Shown piece after piece: positions 9,162-18,613 of a stretch of 50,792 nucleotides of DNA. The notes beneath the pieces are model-generated. The model was not told the origin of the DNA, ran no database searches, and saw nothing but the letters and a program-made list of their open reading frames with translations. The DNA comes from Alterluteimonas quercicellularis. Lineage in GTDB: Bacteria > Pseudomonadota > Gammaproteobacteria > Xanthomonadales > Xanthomonadaceae. The stretch lies in assembly GCF_021191635.1 (NCBI RefSeq), contig NZ_JAIWPR010000021.1, positions 1 to 50,792 of the forward strand. Reading direction: 5' to 3'. The stretch's first letter is position 1, and the number at the start of each line of letters is the position of its first letter. Made by a program: the position numbers and the translations under genes.

Positions 9162-12100
9162 ATGCGCAGGTTCGGCTGCCGGCTGTGGCTGGCGACGGCG
9201 ATGATGTGCGGGCTGGGCGGCACCGCCCAGGCCCAGGTGGCGATCAGCCAGGTCTACGGCGGCGGCGGCAACAGCGGCGCCGCCTACAACGCGGACTACG
9301 TGGAACTGTTCAACCGCGGGACCGAGACGGTCTCGCTGTCGGGCAAGTCCCTGCAGTACACCAGCGCCAGCGGCACCGGCAACTTCGGCGCCGGCGCCGG
9401 CCAGATCGTGGTCCTGCCGGCCGCCACCCTCGAGCCGGGCCAGTACTACTTGGTCGGCCTGGCCGGCGGCGCCAACGGCGGCCCGCTGCCGACGCCCGAC
9501 GCGACGGGCACCATCAACATGTCCGCCAGCGCCGGCAAGGCCGCGCTGGTCGAGGGCACCGCCGGCCTCGGCTGCAACGGCGGCAGCACGCCCTGCACCC
9601 CGGAACAGGTCGCACGGATTCTCGACCTCGTCGGCTTCGGCGGCGCCAACTACTACGAGGGCAGTGGCCCGGCGCCGGCGCTGTCGGCCTCGGCGGCCGC
9701 GTTCCGCGCCGGCGATGGCTGCACCGACAGCGACGACAACGCCGCCGACTTCGCGACCGGCGCGCCCGCGCCGCGCAACAGCGCGGCCATCCCGAACCCC
9801 TGCGCCGGCGGCGGCACCCTCTGGCTGTCGGTGGCCGACACCGGCGCGGCCGAGGGCGACAGCGGCGCCACGCCGTTCTTCTTCACCGTCAGCCTCAACC
9901 AGCCGGCCGGCCCGGACGGCGCCAGCGTCGACTACGCCACCGCCGACGGCACCGCCACGGTCGCCGACGGCGACTACGTCGCCAAGTCCGGCACCCTGAC
10001 CTTCGCCGAAGGGCAGAGCACGCTGACCTTCACCGTCGACGTCGTCGGCGACACCGCGACCGAGCCCGACGAGGTCTTCTACGTCGACCTCGACAACCCG
10101 CAGGGCGCGCAGATCGCCCGCGCCCGCGCCGTGGGCACCATCCTCAACGACGACGTCGTCACCCTGCCGATCCACGCCATCCAGGGCAGCGGCGCGCGCT
10201 CGCCGTACGAGAACCAGGCGGTGGCCACCGAGGGCATCGTCACCGCGCGCAAGAACAACGGCTTCTTCCTGCAGACCGCCGCGGGCGAGGACGACGGCGA
10301 TCCCGCCACCTCGGAAGGGCTGTTCGTGTTCACCTCCAGCGCGCCGACGGCCGCGGCCACCGTGGGCAACCGCGTGCTGGTGCAGGGCACCGTCACCGAG
10401 TACGTCCCGGCGGCCGACCCGTATCAGCTGCCGCTGACCGAGATCGTCTCGCCCAGCGTGGTGCAGCTGTCCTCCGGCCACCCGCTGCCGGCCGCGGTCG
10501 CGCTCACCACCGCGATGCCCGCCGCCGACGGCGGCCTCGACCAGCTCGAGCACCTCGAGGGCATGCGCGTGACCGCGCCCAGCTTCACCGTGGTCGCGCC
10601 CACCGGCGGCAACGTCAACGAGGCCCAGGCCACCTCCACCAGCAACGGCCGCTTCGCGGTGGTGGTCACCGGCACGCCGCGCCCGTTCCGCGAGCCGGGC
10701 ATCCAGGTGCCCGACCCCGACCCGCTCGGCAGCACCGCGCCGAACATCCCCCGCTGGGACTACAACCCCGAGCTGATCGCGGTCAACAGCACCACCATCG
10801 GCGCGCCCACGGCCAACCTGGCCGCCGGCTGCCGCATCGTCGACGGCACCCTGACCGGCCCGCTCGACTACACCTTCCGCCGCTACACGATCTACCCGGA
10901 GACCGAGCTGAGCGTGGACTGCGGCGGCGCCGACCAGCCGCGCCCGGCGCAGCTGCCCGGCCCCGACCACGCCACCTTCGCCACCTACAACCTCCAGCGC
11001 TTCTTCGACACCGTCAACGACCCGTCGATCGGCGAGCCGGTGCTGACCGCCGAGGCGCTGGAGCGCCGCCTGCAGAAGGCCTCGCTGGCGGTGCGCGGCT
11101 ACCTGCACTTTCCCGACGTGCTCGGCGTGACCGAGGTCGAGAACCTGTCGGTGCTGCAGACGCTGGCCCAGCGCGTCAACGCCGACGCCGTGGCCGCCGG
11201 CCAGGCCGATCCCGGCTACGTCGCCTACCTCGAGGAAGGCAACGACGTCGGCGGCATCGACGTCGGCTTCCTGGTCCGCGCCGGCGACAACGGCGCCGGC
11301 GCGTCGCGCGTGCAGGTGGCCTCGGTCGCCCAGCACGGCGCCGCCGAGGTGCTGACCAACCCGGACGGCACCACCAGCCTGCTCAACGACCGCCCGCCGC
11401 TGCGGCTGGAGGCCAGCGTGCAGTTCGCCGACGGCCGCACGCTGCCGGTGACCGCGATCGTGGTCCACCAGCGCTCGCTCAGCGGCATCGAGGACGACAC
11501 CGGCGGCAGCGCCGGCTGGAGCAGCACCGGCGCCCGCGTGCGCGCCAAGCGCCAGGCCCAGGCCGAATCGCTGGCCGCGCTGCTGCAGTCCCTGCAGCAG
11601 GCCGACCCGGCGCGCAAGCTGGTGGTGCTGGGCGACTTCAACGCCTTCGAGTTCAACGACGGCTACGTCGACGCCCTGGGCGTGGTCACCGGACTGCCCT
11701 CGCCCGACGGCGAGACCGCGGTCGACGGCGACGGCGTCGACCTGGTGGACCCCGACCTGCACAACACCACGCTGGACGCCGACGCGACCGAGCGCTACTC
11801 GTTCGTGTTCGACTACCAGGCGCAGAGCCTCGACCACGTGCTGGTCAACCAGGCCCTGATCGACTCGCCGCTGGTGGCCGGCTACGCGATCAGCCACGCG
11901 CGCATCAACGCCGACTTCCCCGAGGTCGCGCGCAACGATGCCGCCACGCCCACGCGCCTGTCCGACCACGACCCCACCCTGCTGCTGGTCCGGCTGGCCC
12001 CGGCGCACTTCGCCGACCTGTCCGCCGTCGCCGAGGCCGAGGCCGCCGAGGTCGTGGCGGGCGCGGCGATGAGCTTCGCCGCCACCGTGGCCAACGCCGG

Positions 12101-12728
12101 CCCCGACGCCGCCGAGTTCCCCGGCGTGGGCTTCTCGCTCGATGCCGAGCTGGCCGACCTGCAGGTCTCGGCGCCGGCCGGCTGGAGCTGCGACGCGCCG
12201 ACCAGCGGCAGCGGCACCACCACCGTGGCCTGCACGGCCGACGCGCTGGCGGCCGGTGCCGATGCGGTGTTCGGCCTGAGCGCCACCGCGCCCGAAAGCG
12301 CCATCGGCGCCACGGTGACGCTGGCCGTCGCCGCCACCTCGCAGACCGCCGACCCGGACGAGTCCGACAACAGCGGCAGCGCCGGAGTGGCCGTGGTCGA
12401 GGATCCGCAGGCCCTGCCCGAGCTGGTCAACGGCGTGGCCGAGACCGGCCTGTCGGGCGGCGCCGGAGACGTCCTGCTCTACCGCATCGAGGTGCCGGCG
12501 GGCGCGCGCAACCTGCGCGTGCTCGGCTACGGCGGCAGCGGCGACATCACCCTGAGCCTGCGCCACGGCGAACTGCCCACGGACGACGCCTACGACGTCC
12601 GCTCGGCCCGCCCGGGCAACACCGAGGTGGCGCATGTCGCCGTCCCGGCCGCGGGCACCTGGTACGTGCGGGTGGTGGGCGAGCGCGCCTTCGCCCGCCT
12701 CGCCCTGCGGGCCAGCTTCCAGCCCTGA
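9162..12728 (+). CDS. secreted multidomain endonuclease (ExeM/NucH type)
   Basis: This 1188-residue exported protein has several parts. They are a Sec signal peptide (cleavage after AQA, residue 24), a lamin-tail domain (about 25-150, [16 protein letters not shown]), a Calx-beta-like domain (about 217-331, ending GTILNDD), an OB-fold region (about 335-600, [19 protein letters not shown]), and an endonuclease/exonuclease/phosphatase catalytic domain (about 605-945). The catalytic domain shows [30 protein letters not shown] near 823 and LSDHDP near 933. A CARDB/DUF11-like stretch and a C-terminal PPC domain (about 1085-1188) follow. The family degrades extracellular DNA. The same kind of PPC domain ends the subtilase at 45.5-47.3 kb, which suggests a shared export route, probably type II secretion. 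Confidence 0.9.
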   Translation: MRRFGCRLWLATAMMCGLGGTAQAQVAISQVYGGGGNSGAAYNADYVELFNRGTETVSLSGKSLQYTSASGTGNFGAGAGQIVVLPAATLEPGQYYLVGLAGGANGGPLPTPDATGTINMSASAGKAALVEGTAGLGCNGGSTPCTPEQVARILDLVGFGGANYYEGSGPAPALSASAAAFRAGDGCTDSDDNAADFATGAPAPRNSAAIPNPCAGGGTLWLSVADTGAAEGDSGATPFFFTVSLNQPAGPDGASVDYATADGTATVADGDYVAKSGTLTFAEGQSTLTFTVDVVGDTATEPDEVFYVDLDNPQGAQIARARAVGTILNDDVVTLPIHAIQGSGARSPYENQAVATEGIVTARKNNGFFLQTAAGEDDGDPATSEGLFVFTSSAPTAAATVGNRVLVQGTVTEYVPAADPYQLPLTEIVSPSVVQLSSGHPLPAAVALTTAMPAADGGLDQLEHLEGMRVTAPSFTVVAPTGGNVNEAQATSTSNGRFAVVVTGTPRPFREPGIQVPDPDPLGSTAPNIPRWDYNPELIAVNSTTIGAPTANLAAGCRIVDGTLTGPLDYTFRRYTIYPETELSVDCGGADQPRPAQLPGPDHATFATYNLQRFFDTVNDPSIGEPVLTAEALERRLQKASLAVRGYLHFPDVLGVTEVENLSVLQTLAQRVNADAVAAGQADPGYVAYLEEGNDVGGIDVGFLVRAGDNGAGASRVQVASVAQHGAAEVLTNPDGTTSLLNDRPPLRLEASVQFADGRTLPVTAIVVHQRSLSGIEDDTGGSAGWSSTGARVRAKRQAQAESLAALLQSLQQADPARKLVVLGDFNAFEFNDGYVDALGVVTGLPSPDGETAVDGDGVDLVDPDLHNTTLDADATERYSFVFDYQAQSLDHVLVNQALIDSPLVAGYAISHARINADFPEVARNDAATPTRLSDHDPTLLLVRLAPAHFADLSAVAEAEAAEVVAGAAMSFAATVANAGPDAAEFPGVGFSLDAELADLQVSAPAGWSCDAPTSGSGTTTVACTADALAAGADAVFGLSATAPESAIGATVTLAVAATSQTADPDESDNSGSAGVAVVEDPQALPELVNGVAETGLSGGAGDVLLYRIEVPAGARNLRVLGYGGSGDITLSLRHGELPTDDAYDVRSARPGNTEVAHVAVPAAGTWYVRVVGERAFARLALRASFQP

Positions 12729-12752
12729 TCCAGGCATTCCGCGGCACCCCAG

Positions 12753-12776
12753 AGACCCCGGCCCAGGCCGGGGTCT
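12753..12776 (+). terminator. rho-independent terminator of the nuclease gene
   Basis: A 9-bp perfect stem (AGACCCCGG/CCGGGGTCT, 12753-12761 with 12768-12776) has a 6-nt loop and is followed by a short T stretch, 25 bp after the nuclease stop. A similar hairpin occurs at 45444-45469. Confidence 0.75.
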
Positions 12777-12791
12777 TTCCTTGCGCAACCG

Positions 12792-12844
12792 AAACCGGGG
12801 TCGGAGTCGACTTTTCCTTGGAAAGCCGACTCCGACCCCGGTTT
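12792..12844. repeat. long inverted repeat (18-bp arms), possible REP/RAYT-type element
   Basis: Arms 12792-12809 and 12827-12844 are perfectly complementary and begin AAACCGGGGTCGGAG. The 17-nt centre contains a smaller CTTT/AAAG dyad. There is no T tract on either side, so it is not a standard terminator. Sequences of the GGGGTCGGAGTCGAC type recur, as I recall, in intergenic DNA of this bacterial group, often near IS200-like REP-associated transposases; none is present here. Confidence 0.5.
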
Positions 12845-12970
12845 GCGACTCGCCGCTCCCTGCGGCTGCCATGCCGGCCGCACCGCTGTCATGACGCGAT
12901 GCGCAACGGGGCTTTACATGCGAGCCGTTATCATCGCGGACCTACGCAGAACCCGGCAGAGACCCACGAC

Positions 12971-14041
12971 ATGGCCGTCGCCGCCACCTTCGAGATCGAG
13001 TACCTCCAGTACCTGGGCCCGGACGGCAAGCCCGTCGGCGCCCTGCCCGAGCACGCCGACGCCGCGCGCATGGTCGAGCTGTTCCGGCAGATGCTGTTCG
13101 TGCGCACCTTCGACAGCAAGGCCATCGCCCTGCAGCGCACCGGCAAGCTGGGCACCTACGCCAGCTGCCTGGGCCACGAGGCCACCCACATCGGCATCGG
13201 CGCGTCGATGCGTCCGGAGGACGTGTTCGCCCCCAGCTACCGCGAGTACGGCGCCCAGTTCATGCGCGGCGTGCACCCGCGCGAAGTGCTGATGTACTGG
13301 GGCGGCGACGAGCGCGGCAACGACTTCGAGGGCCCGCGCCACGACTTCCCCTGGTGCGTGCCGATCGCCACCCAGTGCCTGCACGCGGCCGGCGCCGCGC
13401 TGGCGTTCAAGCTGCGCGGCGAGCCGCGCGTGGCGGTCACCTGCTGCGGCGACGGCGGCAGTTCCAAGACCGACACCTACGCCGCGATCAACGCCGCCGG
13501 CGCCTACGACCTGCCGTTCGTCCAGTGCATCATCAACAACGGCTGGGCGATCTCGGTCCCGCGCAAGGCCCAGACCGGCGCCAGGACGCTGGCCCAGAAG
13601 GGCCTGGCCGGCGGCCTGCACTGCCTGCAGGTGGACGGCAACGACCTGTTCGCCGTGCTCGAGGGCATGCGCCGCGCGATGGAGCGCGCGCTGTCCGGCG
13701 AGGGCGGCAGCGTCATCGAGTTCCTCACCTACCGCCTGCACGACCACACCACCGCCGACGACGCCCGCCGCTACCGCGACGAGGCCGAGGTCAAGGCCGC
13801 CTGGGAGAAGGAACCGGTCGCGCGCCTGCGCACCTGGCTCGTCGACAACGGCCACTGGGACGAGGCGCGCGAACGCGCCTGGATCGAGGAATGCGGCCGG
13901 CGCGTGGACGCCGAGATCGACGCCTACCTCGGCACCCGGGTGCAGCCGGTCGAGGCCATGTTCGACTACCTGTACGCCGACCCGCCGGCCGACCTGCTCG
14001 CCCAGCGCGAGGCCGCCATCGCCCGGGAGCAGCGCGCATGA
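12971..14041 (+). CDS. 2-oxoacid dehydrogenase E1 component, alpha subunit
   Basis: This is the 356-residue thiamine-diphosphate subunit of a 2-oxoacid dehydrogenase complex. The ThDP motif runs from GDGG (160-163) to NN (189-190). The N-terminus YLQYLGPDGKPVGALP and the loop RLHDHTTADDARRYR resemble branched-chain 2-oxoacid (BkdA-type) E1alpha rather than classical pyruvate E1alpha. These bacteria have membranes rich in iso-branched fatty acids, whose primers need branched acyl-CoA, so a branched-chain role is attractive; pyruvate cannot be excluded. The stop overlaps the E1beta start (ATGA), indicating translational coupling. Confidence 0.9.
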   Translation: MAVAATFEIEYLQYLGPDGKPVGALPEHADAARMVELFRQMLFVRTFDSKAIALQRTGKLGTYASCLGHEATHIGIGASMRPEDVFAPSYREYGAQFMRGVHPREVLMYWGGDERGNDFEGPRHDFPWCVPIATQCLHAAGAALAFKLRGEPRVAVTCCGDGGSSKTDTYAAINAAGAYDLPFVQCIINNGWAISVPRKAQTGARTLAQKGLAGGLHCLQVDGNDLFAVLEGMRRAMERALSGEGGSVIEFLTYRLHDHTTADDARRYRDEAEVKAAWEKEPVARLRTWLVDNGHWDEARERAWIEECGRRVDAEIDAYLGTRVQPVEAMFDYLYADPPADLLAQREAAIAREQRA

Positions 14042-15081
14042 ACGTGGCCGCGAACGCGAAGACCGCCGCCGCCGCGAAACACGCCGCGGGCGCCGGCACC
14101 GACGCGCCGATCACCCTGATCGAGGCGATCACCCAGGCGCTGGCCTGGGAGATGCGCCACGACGACTCGGTCGTCGTGCTCGGCGAGGACGTCGGCGTCA
14201 ACGGCGGCGTGTTCCGCGCCACCGCCGGCCTGCAGCAGCGCTTCGGCTCCGAGCGCGTGCTCGACACCCCGCTCGACGAGACCACCATCGCCGGCCTCAC
14301 CGTGGGCATGGCGGCGCTGGGCATGAAGCCGGTCGCCGAAGCGCAGTTCGACGGCTTCATGTACCCGATGGTCGACCACATCGTCTGCCATGCCGCGCGC
14401 TTCCGCTACCGCACCCGCGGCCGCCTGCACTGCCCGATGGTGCTGCGCGTGCCCTGGGGCGGCGGCATCCGCGCGCCCGAACACCACAGCGAGGCCAACG
14501 AGGCGATCTTCACCAACGTGCCGGGCCTGCGCGTGGTCATGCCCAGCTCGCCGGCGCGCGCCTACGGCCTGCTGCTGGCCGCGATCCGCGAGCCGGACCC
14601 GGTGATCTACTTCGAGCCCAAGCGCATCTACCGCCAGTACAAGGAGCTGGTGCCCGACGACGGCGAGGCCCTGCCGCTGGACGTGTGCTACGTGCTGCGC
14701 GACGGCGGCGACATCACCCTGGTCACCTGGGGCGCGCAGGTCAAGGAGACGCTGGAGGCGGCCGACCGGCTGGCCGAGGAAGGCATCGGCGCCGAGGTCA
14801 TCGACGTGGCCACGCTGCGCCCGCTCGACTTCGCCACCATCGCCGAGTCGGTGGCCCGTACAGGCCGCTGCGTGATCGTGCACGAGGCGCCGAAGACGGC
14901 GGGCTTCGGGGCCGAGATCGCCGCGCGCCTGGCCGAGGAATGCATGTACGACCTGCTCGCCCCGGTCGAGCGCGTCACCGGCTACGACACCCACATCCCG
15001 CTGTTCCGGCTGGAGATGAAGTACCTGCCCGGCACCGAGCGGATCGTCGAAGCCGCGAAGCGGGCGCTGGCGGCGGGCTGA
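14038..15081 (+). CDS. 2-oxoacid dehydrogenase E1 component, beta subunit
   Basis: The 347-residue E1beta partner forms the alpha2beta2 decarboxylase with the preceding gene. Family landmarks are TLIEAITQALAWEMRHD, VVVLGEDVGVNGGVFRAT, DTPLDETTIAGLTVGMA, the HHSEANEAIF segment and the C-terminal domain with VITLVTWG-like and DVATLRPLDF sequences. An extra Ala/Lys-rich stretch of about 22 residues precedes the domain, so an internal start is possible but no better ribosome-binding site is seen. It overlaps the E1alpha stop by 4 bp. Confidence 0.93.
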   Translation: MNVAANAKTAAAAKHAAGAGTDAPITLIEAITQALAWEMRHDDSVVVLGEDVGVNGGVFRATAGLQQRFGSERVLDTPLDETTIAGLTVGMAALGMKPVAEAQFDGFMYPMVDHIVCHAARFRYRTRGRLHCPMVLRVPWGGGIRAPEHHSEANEAIFTNVPGLRVVMPSSPARAYGLLLAAIREPDPVIYFEPKRIYRQYKELVPDDGEALPLDVCYVLRDGGDITLVTWGAQVKETLEAADRLAEEGIGAEVIDVATLRPLDFATIAESVARTGRCVIVHEAPKTAGFGAEIAARLAEECMYDLLAPVERVTGYDTHIPLFRLEMKYLPGTERIVEAAKRALAAG

Positions 15082-15082
15082 G

Positions 15083-15445
15083 ATGCGGCGGGCCCGCGTC
15101 CTGCGCGCCCACCGCGCCCTGGACCGCCCGCCGATCCGGGTGTCCGCCGGCGAGCGCGTCGCGCTCGGCGAACGCGACACCGAGTGGCCGGAGTTCGTGT
15201 GGACGGTGAACGCCGCCGGCGACGGCGGCTGGGTGCCGGCGGCGCTGTTCGACCGCCCGCAGGGCGAGGCGACGGCGCTGGCGGACTACGACACCCGCGA
15301 GCTGGAGGCCGATCCCGGCCAGCGGCTGCGCCTGCACCGGGAGCTGGCCGGCTGGTGGTGGGCCGAGAACGCGCACGGCGCGTGCGGGTGGATCCCCGCG
15401 CGCGCCATCGAAGAGCCGCCCGAGGGCGGCGAGGAAGAGGACTGA
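15083..15445 (+). CDS. small tandem SH3-like protein inside the dehydrogenase operon
   Basis: This 120-residue soluble protein is made of two similar halves of about 45 residues. The first contains AGERVALGERDTEWPEFVW and GGWVPAALF, the second DPGQRLRLHRELAGWWW and CGWIPARAI. The pattern (basic/acidic strand, Trp-rich core, G-W-[VI]-P end) is that of SH3-like beta barrels. It starts 1 bp after the E1beta stop and ends 1 bp before the E2 start, so it is embedded in the operon and presumably made with the complex. A structural or adaptor role is an inference; no enzymatic motif is visible. Confidence 0.8.
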   Translation: MRRARVLRAHRALDRPPIRVSAGERVALGERDTEWPEFVWTVNAAGDGGWVPAALFDRPQGEATALADYDTRELEADPGQRLRLHRELAGWWWAENAHGACGWIPARAIEEPPEGGEEED

Positions 15446-15446
15446 C

Positions 15447-16883
15447 ATGGCGGACAAGAACAGCTTCAGGCTCCCCGATCTCGGCGAAGGCCTGCCCGAC
15501 GCGACCATCGTCGAGTGGTCGGTGAAGGTGGGCGACACCATCCGGCTGGACGAGCCGCTGGTCTCGATGGAGACGGCCAAGGCCGTGGTCGAGGTGCCTT
15601 CGCCGGTGTCCGGCAAGGTGCTGAAGCTCGCCGGCGAGCCCGGCGACGTGATCGAGACCGGCGCGGTGCTGGCCGAGTTCGAGATCGACCCCGCCCTGCC
15701 GCAACGCGCCGAGGGCCAGGACACCGGCCACCACCACGGCCCGCCGAAGCCGGCCAGGGGCGCCGGCAGCGAGGACCCGGTGCCGGACGCACGCGTGGTC
15801 GCCTCCGACGACGGCGGCGCGATCGCCGACCCCGGCGAACCGGCGCCGGAGGGCGAGCCCGGCGGCGACCGCGCCGACAGCGGCACCGTGGTCGGCGCCA
15901 TGCAGAGTTCCGACGCCGTGCACAGCGAGCGCGCCAGTTCGGTGGGCGGCGTGCGCGCGATGCCGGCCGTGCGCGCGCTGGCGCGCAAGCTGCAGGTCGA
16001 CATCGCCCGCGTGCGCGGCACCGGCGCCGATGGCGTGGTCACCATGACCGACGTCAAGCAGGCCGCCGCCCAGGGAACCGCCAAGGCCGGTTCGCCTGCC
16101 CCGCGCGCGGGAGAGGCCGGTGCGCGCAGCGCGTCGGGCGAGAGCCGGGCCGCCGCCGCGCCCGCTTCCCGACCGCCCGAGCAGCGCACCGCCCTGTCCG
16201 CCTCCGGCAAACCGATGCGCACCCAGCCGCCCTCGGTCACCGCCAGCGGCCAGCCGGAACAGCTCAAGGGCGTGCGCCGCAACATGGCGCGGGTGATGGC
16301 CGACGCCCACGCCAAGGTGGTGCCGACCACGCTGACCGACGACGCAGACACCCATGCCTGGGCCCCGGGCAACGACGTCACCGCGCGCCTGGTGCGCGCG
16401 ATCTGCGCCGCCGCGCGCGCGGTGCCCGCGCTCAACGCCTGGTTCGACGGCGACAAGCTCACCCGCACCCTGCACCCGCACGTGGACATCGGCATCGCCG
16501 TGGACACCGACGACGGCCTGTTCGTGCCCGCGCTGCGCAACGCCGACGTGCTCGACGCCGCCGGCGTGCGCGAGGGCGTGAACCGCCTGCGCGCGCAGGT
16601 GAACGACCGCAGCCTGCCGGCCGGCGAGCTGACCGGCTACACCATCTCGCTGTCCAACTTCGGCATGTTCGCCGGCCGCTACGCCACCCCGGTGATCGTG
16701 CCGCCGTGCGTGGCGATCGTCGCCGCCGGCCGCGCCCGCCACCAGATCACCCCGGTGATCGGCGGCTTCGAGTCGCACAAGGTGATCCCGCTGTCTTTGA
16801 CCTTCGACCACCGCGCCTGTACCGGCGGCGAGGCCGCGCGCTTCCTGCGTGCCCTGCTCGACGACCTCGCGCTCCCGCAGTGA
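15447..16883 (+). CDS. 2-oxoacid dehydrogenase E2 component, dihydrolipoamide acyltransferase
   Basis: This is the 478-residue core acyltransferase. One lipoyl domain carries the lipoylated Lys at 45 (METAKAVVEV). A long Gly/Pro/Asp linker follows, then a peripheral-subunit-binding domain (about 168-205, RAMPAVRALARKLQVDI), a second Ala/Pro linker and the catalytic domain (about 272-478). The active-site motif HxxxDG reads H455-R-A-C-T459-G460, with Thr where Asp is usual. I have the impression that DHRxxTGG is characteristic of one gammaproteobacterial E2 subfamily, so this is probably functional. No E3 gene is adjacent. A REP pair begins 5 bp after the stop. Confidence 0.92.
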   Translation: MADKNSFRLPDLGEGLPDATIVEWSVKVGDTIRLDEPLVSMETAKAVVEVPSPVSGKVLKLAGEPGDVIETGAVLAEFEIDPALPQRAEGQDTGHHHGPPKPARGAGSEDPVPDARVVASDDGGAIADPGEPAPEGEPGGDRADSGTVVGAMQSSDAVHSERASSVGGVRAMPAVRALARKLQVDIARVRGTGADGVVTMTDVKQAAAQGTAKAGSPAPRAGEAGARSASGESRAAAAPASRPPEQRTALSASGKPMRTQPPSVTASGQPEQLKGVRRNMARVMADAHAKVVPTTLTDDADTHAWAPGNDVTARLVRAICAAARAVPALNAWFDGDKLTRTLHPHVDIGIAVDTDDGLFVPALRNADVLDAAGVREGVNRLRAQVNDRSLPAGELTGYTISLSNFGMFAGRYATPVIVPPCVAIVAAGRARHQITPVIGGFESHKVIPLSLTFDHRACTGGEAARFLRALLDDLALPQ

Positions 16884-16887
16884 GCCT

Positions 16888-16962
16888 GTAGGAGCGCGCT
16901 CGCGCGCGATGCTTTTCGTCGGCCACTGAATGGGAGGAGCGCCGCGCGAGCGCGCGCCTGCG
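16888..16962. repeat. REP-like pair
   Basis: A forward copy of GTAGGAGCGCGCTCGCGCGC (16888 on) is followed by a degenerate inverted copy (to 16962), separated by a short A/T-richer spacer. It lies between the E2 stop and the VOC gene. Each copy is itself an imperfect palindrome. Confidence 0.8.
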
Positions 16963-17050
16963 TCGAACCGGCCACCGGCCCGCGACCGCCGTCGCAGCCG
17001 CCGAGACGCCGGGCGGGCATGCTGCGCCTTCCTTGCCGCGGAGCGCCGCC

Positions 17051-17434
17051 ATGACCCACCACAGCCGCCTGTCCACCCTGGTCCTCGACTGCGAGGTCGA
17101 GGACCTCGCCCCGCACGTCGCGTTCTGGTCGCAGGCCCTCGGCAAGGCGGTCGTCTCCGGCGACGCCGACGGCGACGGCAAGTACGCCCAGCTGCGCACC
17201 GAAGACGACGAGCCGCTGCTCCTGCTGCAGCAGGTCGCGCACCCCTCGCGGGTCCACCTCGACATCGAGACCGACGACGTCGAGGCCGAGGCCGCGCGCC
17301 TGGAGGGTCTGGGCGCCCGGCGGATCGAGAAGATCAAGACCTGGTGGGTGATGGAAGCGCCCAGCGGGCACCGCTTCTGCGTGGTGCGCCCGCAGCGCGA
17401 GTCCTTCGGCCCGCACCTCAACCGCTGGGAGTAG
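17051..17434 (+). CDS. VOC (glyoxalase/bleomycin-resistance fold) protein
   Basis: The 127-residue product has two beta-alpha-beta-beta-beta modules typical of the vicinal-oxygen-chelate fold: TLVLDCEVEDLAPHVAFWSQ in the first and VHLDIETDDVEAEAARLEGLG in the second. The end, SGHRFCVVRPQ, is standard for family members. Possible metal ligands are the His of VHLDIE and a Glu near the end, but the substrate is unknown. The ATG at 17051 has GGAG upstream. The TAG stop is the TAG of the REP repeat that follows. Confidence 0.85.
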   Translation: MTHHSRLSTLVLDCEVEDLAPHVAFWSQALGKAVVSGDADGDGKYAQLRTEDDEPLLLLQQVAHPSRVHLDIETDDVEAEAARLEGLGARRIEKIKTWWVMEAPSGHRFCVVRPQRESFGPHLNRWE

Positions 17435-17498
17435 GAGCGCGCTCGCGCGCGGCGCGGGTCACGGGGAAAGCCCGGTCGCGCGCGAGCGCGCTCCTGCA
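17431..17498. repeat. REP-like pair overlapping the VOC stop codon
   Basis: A forward GTAGGAGCGCGC copy (from 17431) and an inverted copy (to 17498) flank a short spacer. The TAG of GTAGG serves as the stop codon of the VOC gene (17432-17434). Confidence 0.85.
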
Positions 17499-17522
17499 TG
17501 GGGCTTGGCGGTTGTTGCTCTT

Positions 17523-17588
17523 GTAGGAGCGCGCTTGCGCGCGACGTGGGTCGCGAGAGAAAGCCCTCGCGCGCGAGCGCGCGCCTAC
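17523..17588. repeat. REP-like pair overlapping the MBL-hydrolase stop codon
   Basis: A second pair lies 24 bp after the previous one (forward from 17523, inverted to 17588). On the minus strand the TAG of its outer end is the stop of the metallo-hydrolase gene (17585-17587). Confidence 0.85.
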
Positions 17589-18514
17589 GGCTGCCGGTCC
17601 AGCCACACCGCCAGCCCCTGGGCGTTGAGCTCGATGTCCATCGCCAGCAGCGTCGGCACCCGCGACGCCGCGTCCTTCACCCCGTGCCGCTGCGCGCGCT
17701 CCACGTACAGCCGGGTCAGCGCCTCGACCAGGCGGCCGTGGCGGTCGGGATCGCGCGCCAGCGTCCTGGCCAGCGCCGCCATCGCGTCGATCTGCGCGAT
17801 CAGGTCGGTGCCCAGCCGCTGGCAGTCGGTCACTTCGCCGTAATGGGTCAGGTAGACCCGCGCCGGCGCCTCGGCGAGCATCCGGCACACCGAGTCCTTC
17901 ATCGCGTCCGGGTCGAACTGCACCGGCGAGCTGGTGGGGATCACGAAGGCGCCGCGCGGCGTGTCGAGCTCGCGGTAGGAGATGCCGAACACGTCGCCGC
18001 TGAACCAGCCGCGGCTGCGCGCGTCCCAGACCGCCAGGTGGTGCCGCGCGTGGCCGGGCGTGTCCACGCAGCGCAGGCGGCGGCCGGCCAGCTCGACCAC
18101 GTGGCCGTCGGGTGCCGCCACCACACGCTCCGCCGGCACCGGCACCAGCTCGCCGTAGCTGCGCTCGAATTCCTCGTCGCCGTAGACCTGCCGCGCGCTG
18201 GCGGCCAGCCGCGCCGGGTCGATCATGTGCGGCGCCCCGCGCGGATGCACCACCAGCGTGGCGTTGGGCAGCGCGCGCATCAGCTCGCCGGCGCCGCCGG
18301 CGTGGTCCAGGTGCACGTGGGTCAGGATCACCCAGTCCACCGCCTCGCGGCGCAGGCCGCGCGCCTCCAGCGCGGCCAGCAGCCGCTCCACGCTGCGCCC
18401 GGTGCCGCTGTCCACGAACGCGGCGCAACCGTCCTGCACCACCAGGTAGGCGGCGCAGAACGCCGGCCGCTGGTAGCCGGTGTCGATGGTCGCCACGCCA
18501 TGGGGTTCCGACAT
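17585..18514 (-). CDS. metallo-beta-lactamase-fold hydrolase
   Basis: The 309-residue product has the MBL metal site T-H66-V-H68-L-D70-H71, followed by PGHARHH, a Ser-Gly-Asp (FSGDVFG) and LTHYGEV, giving a full two-metal ligand set. The N-terminal half resembles glyoxalase-II-like and quorum-quenching hydrolases (YQRPAFCAAYLVVQDG, FVDSGTG). The roughly 80-residue C-terminal helical tail (IDAMAALARTLARD ...) is longer than in simple glyoxalase II. Substrate unknown. The ATG at 18514 was chosen because the protein begins normally there (MSEPHGVATIDTGY). It converges with the VOC gene, with two REP pairs between. Confidence 0.85.
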   Translation of the reverse strand: MSEPHGVATIDTGYQRPAFCAAYLVVQDGCAAFVDSGTGRSVERLLAALEARGLRREAVDWVILTHVHLDHAGGAGELMRALPNATLVVHPRGAPHMIDPARLAASARQVYGDEEFERSYGELVPVPAERVVAAPDGHVVELAGRRLRCVDTPGHARHHLAVWDARSRGWFSGDVFGISYRELDTPRGAFVIPTSSPVQFDPDAMKDSVCRMLAEAPARVYLTHYGEVTDCQRLGTDLIAQIDAMAALARTLARDPDRHGRLVEALTRLYVERAQRHGVKDAASRVPTLLAMDIELNAQGLAVWLDRQP

Positions 18515-18613
18515 GCGCTCGCTCGCGGGTGGGGATGACACCACCAGTGTAGGCAAGCCCCGGCGCGACCGGGATTCGGCTTTGGTCGCAGGCCGGACAG
18601 CGCCGTCATGCCC

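Noticed and set aside
9144..12872. A 1242-codon open frame on the minus strand across the nuclease gene
   Set aside because: It is antisense to a protein with a signal peptide and recognisable domains. Its composition (Val/Gly/Arg/His-rich) is that of reversed high-GC coding DNA, with no domain.
12971..16883. Firm assignment of the operon as pyruvate dehydrogenase
   Set aside because: The E1alpha sequence leans to the branched-chain type and no E3 or classical aceE/aceF features are present, so I left the substrate open.
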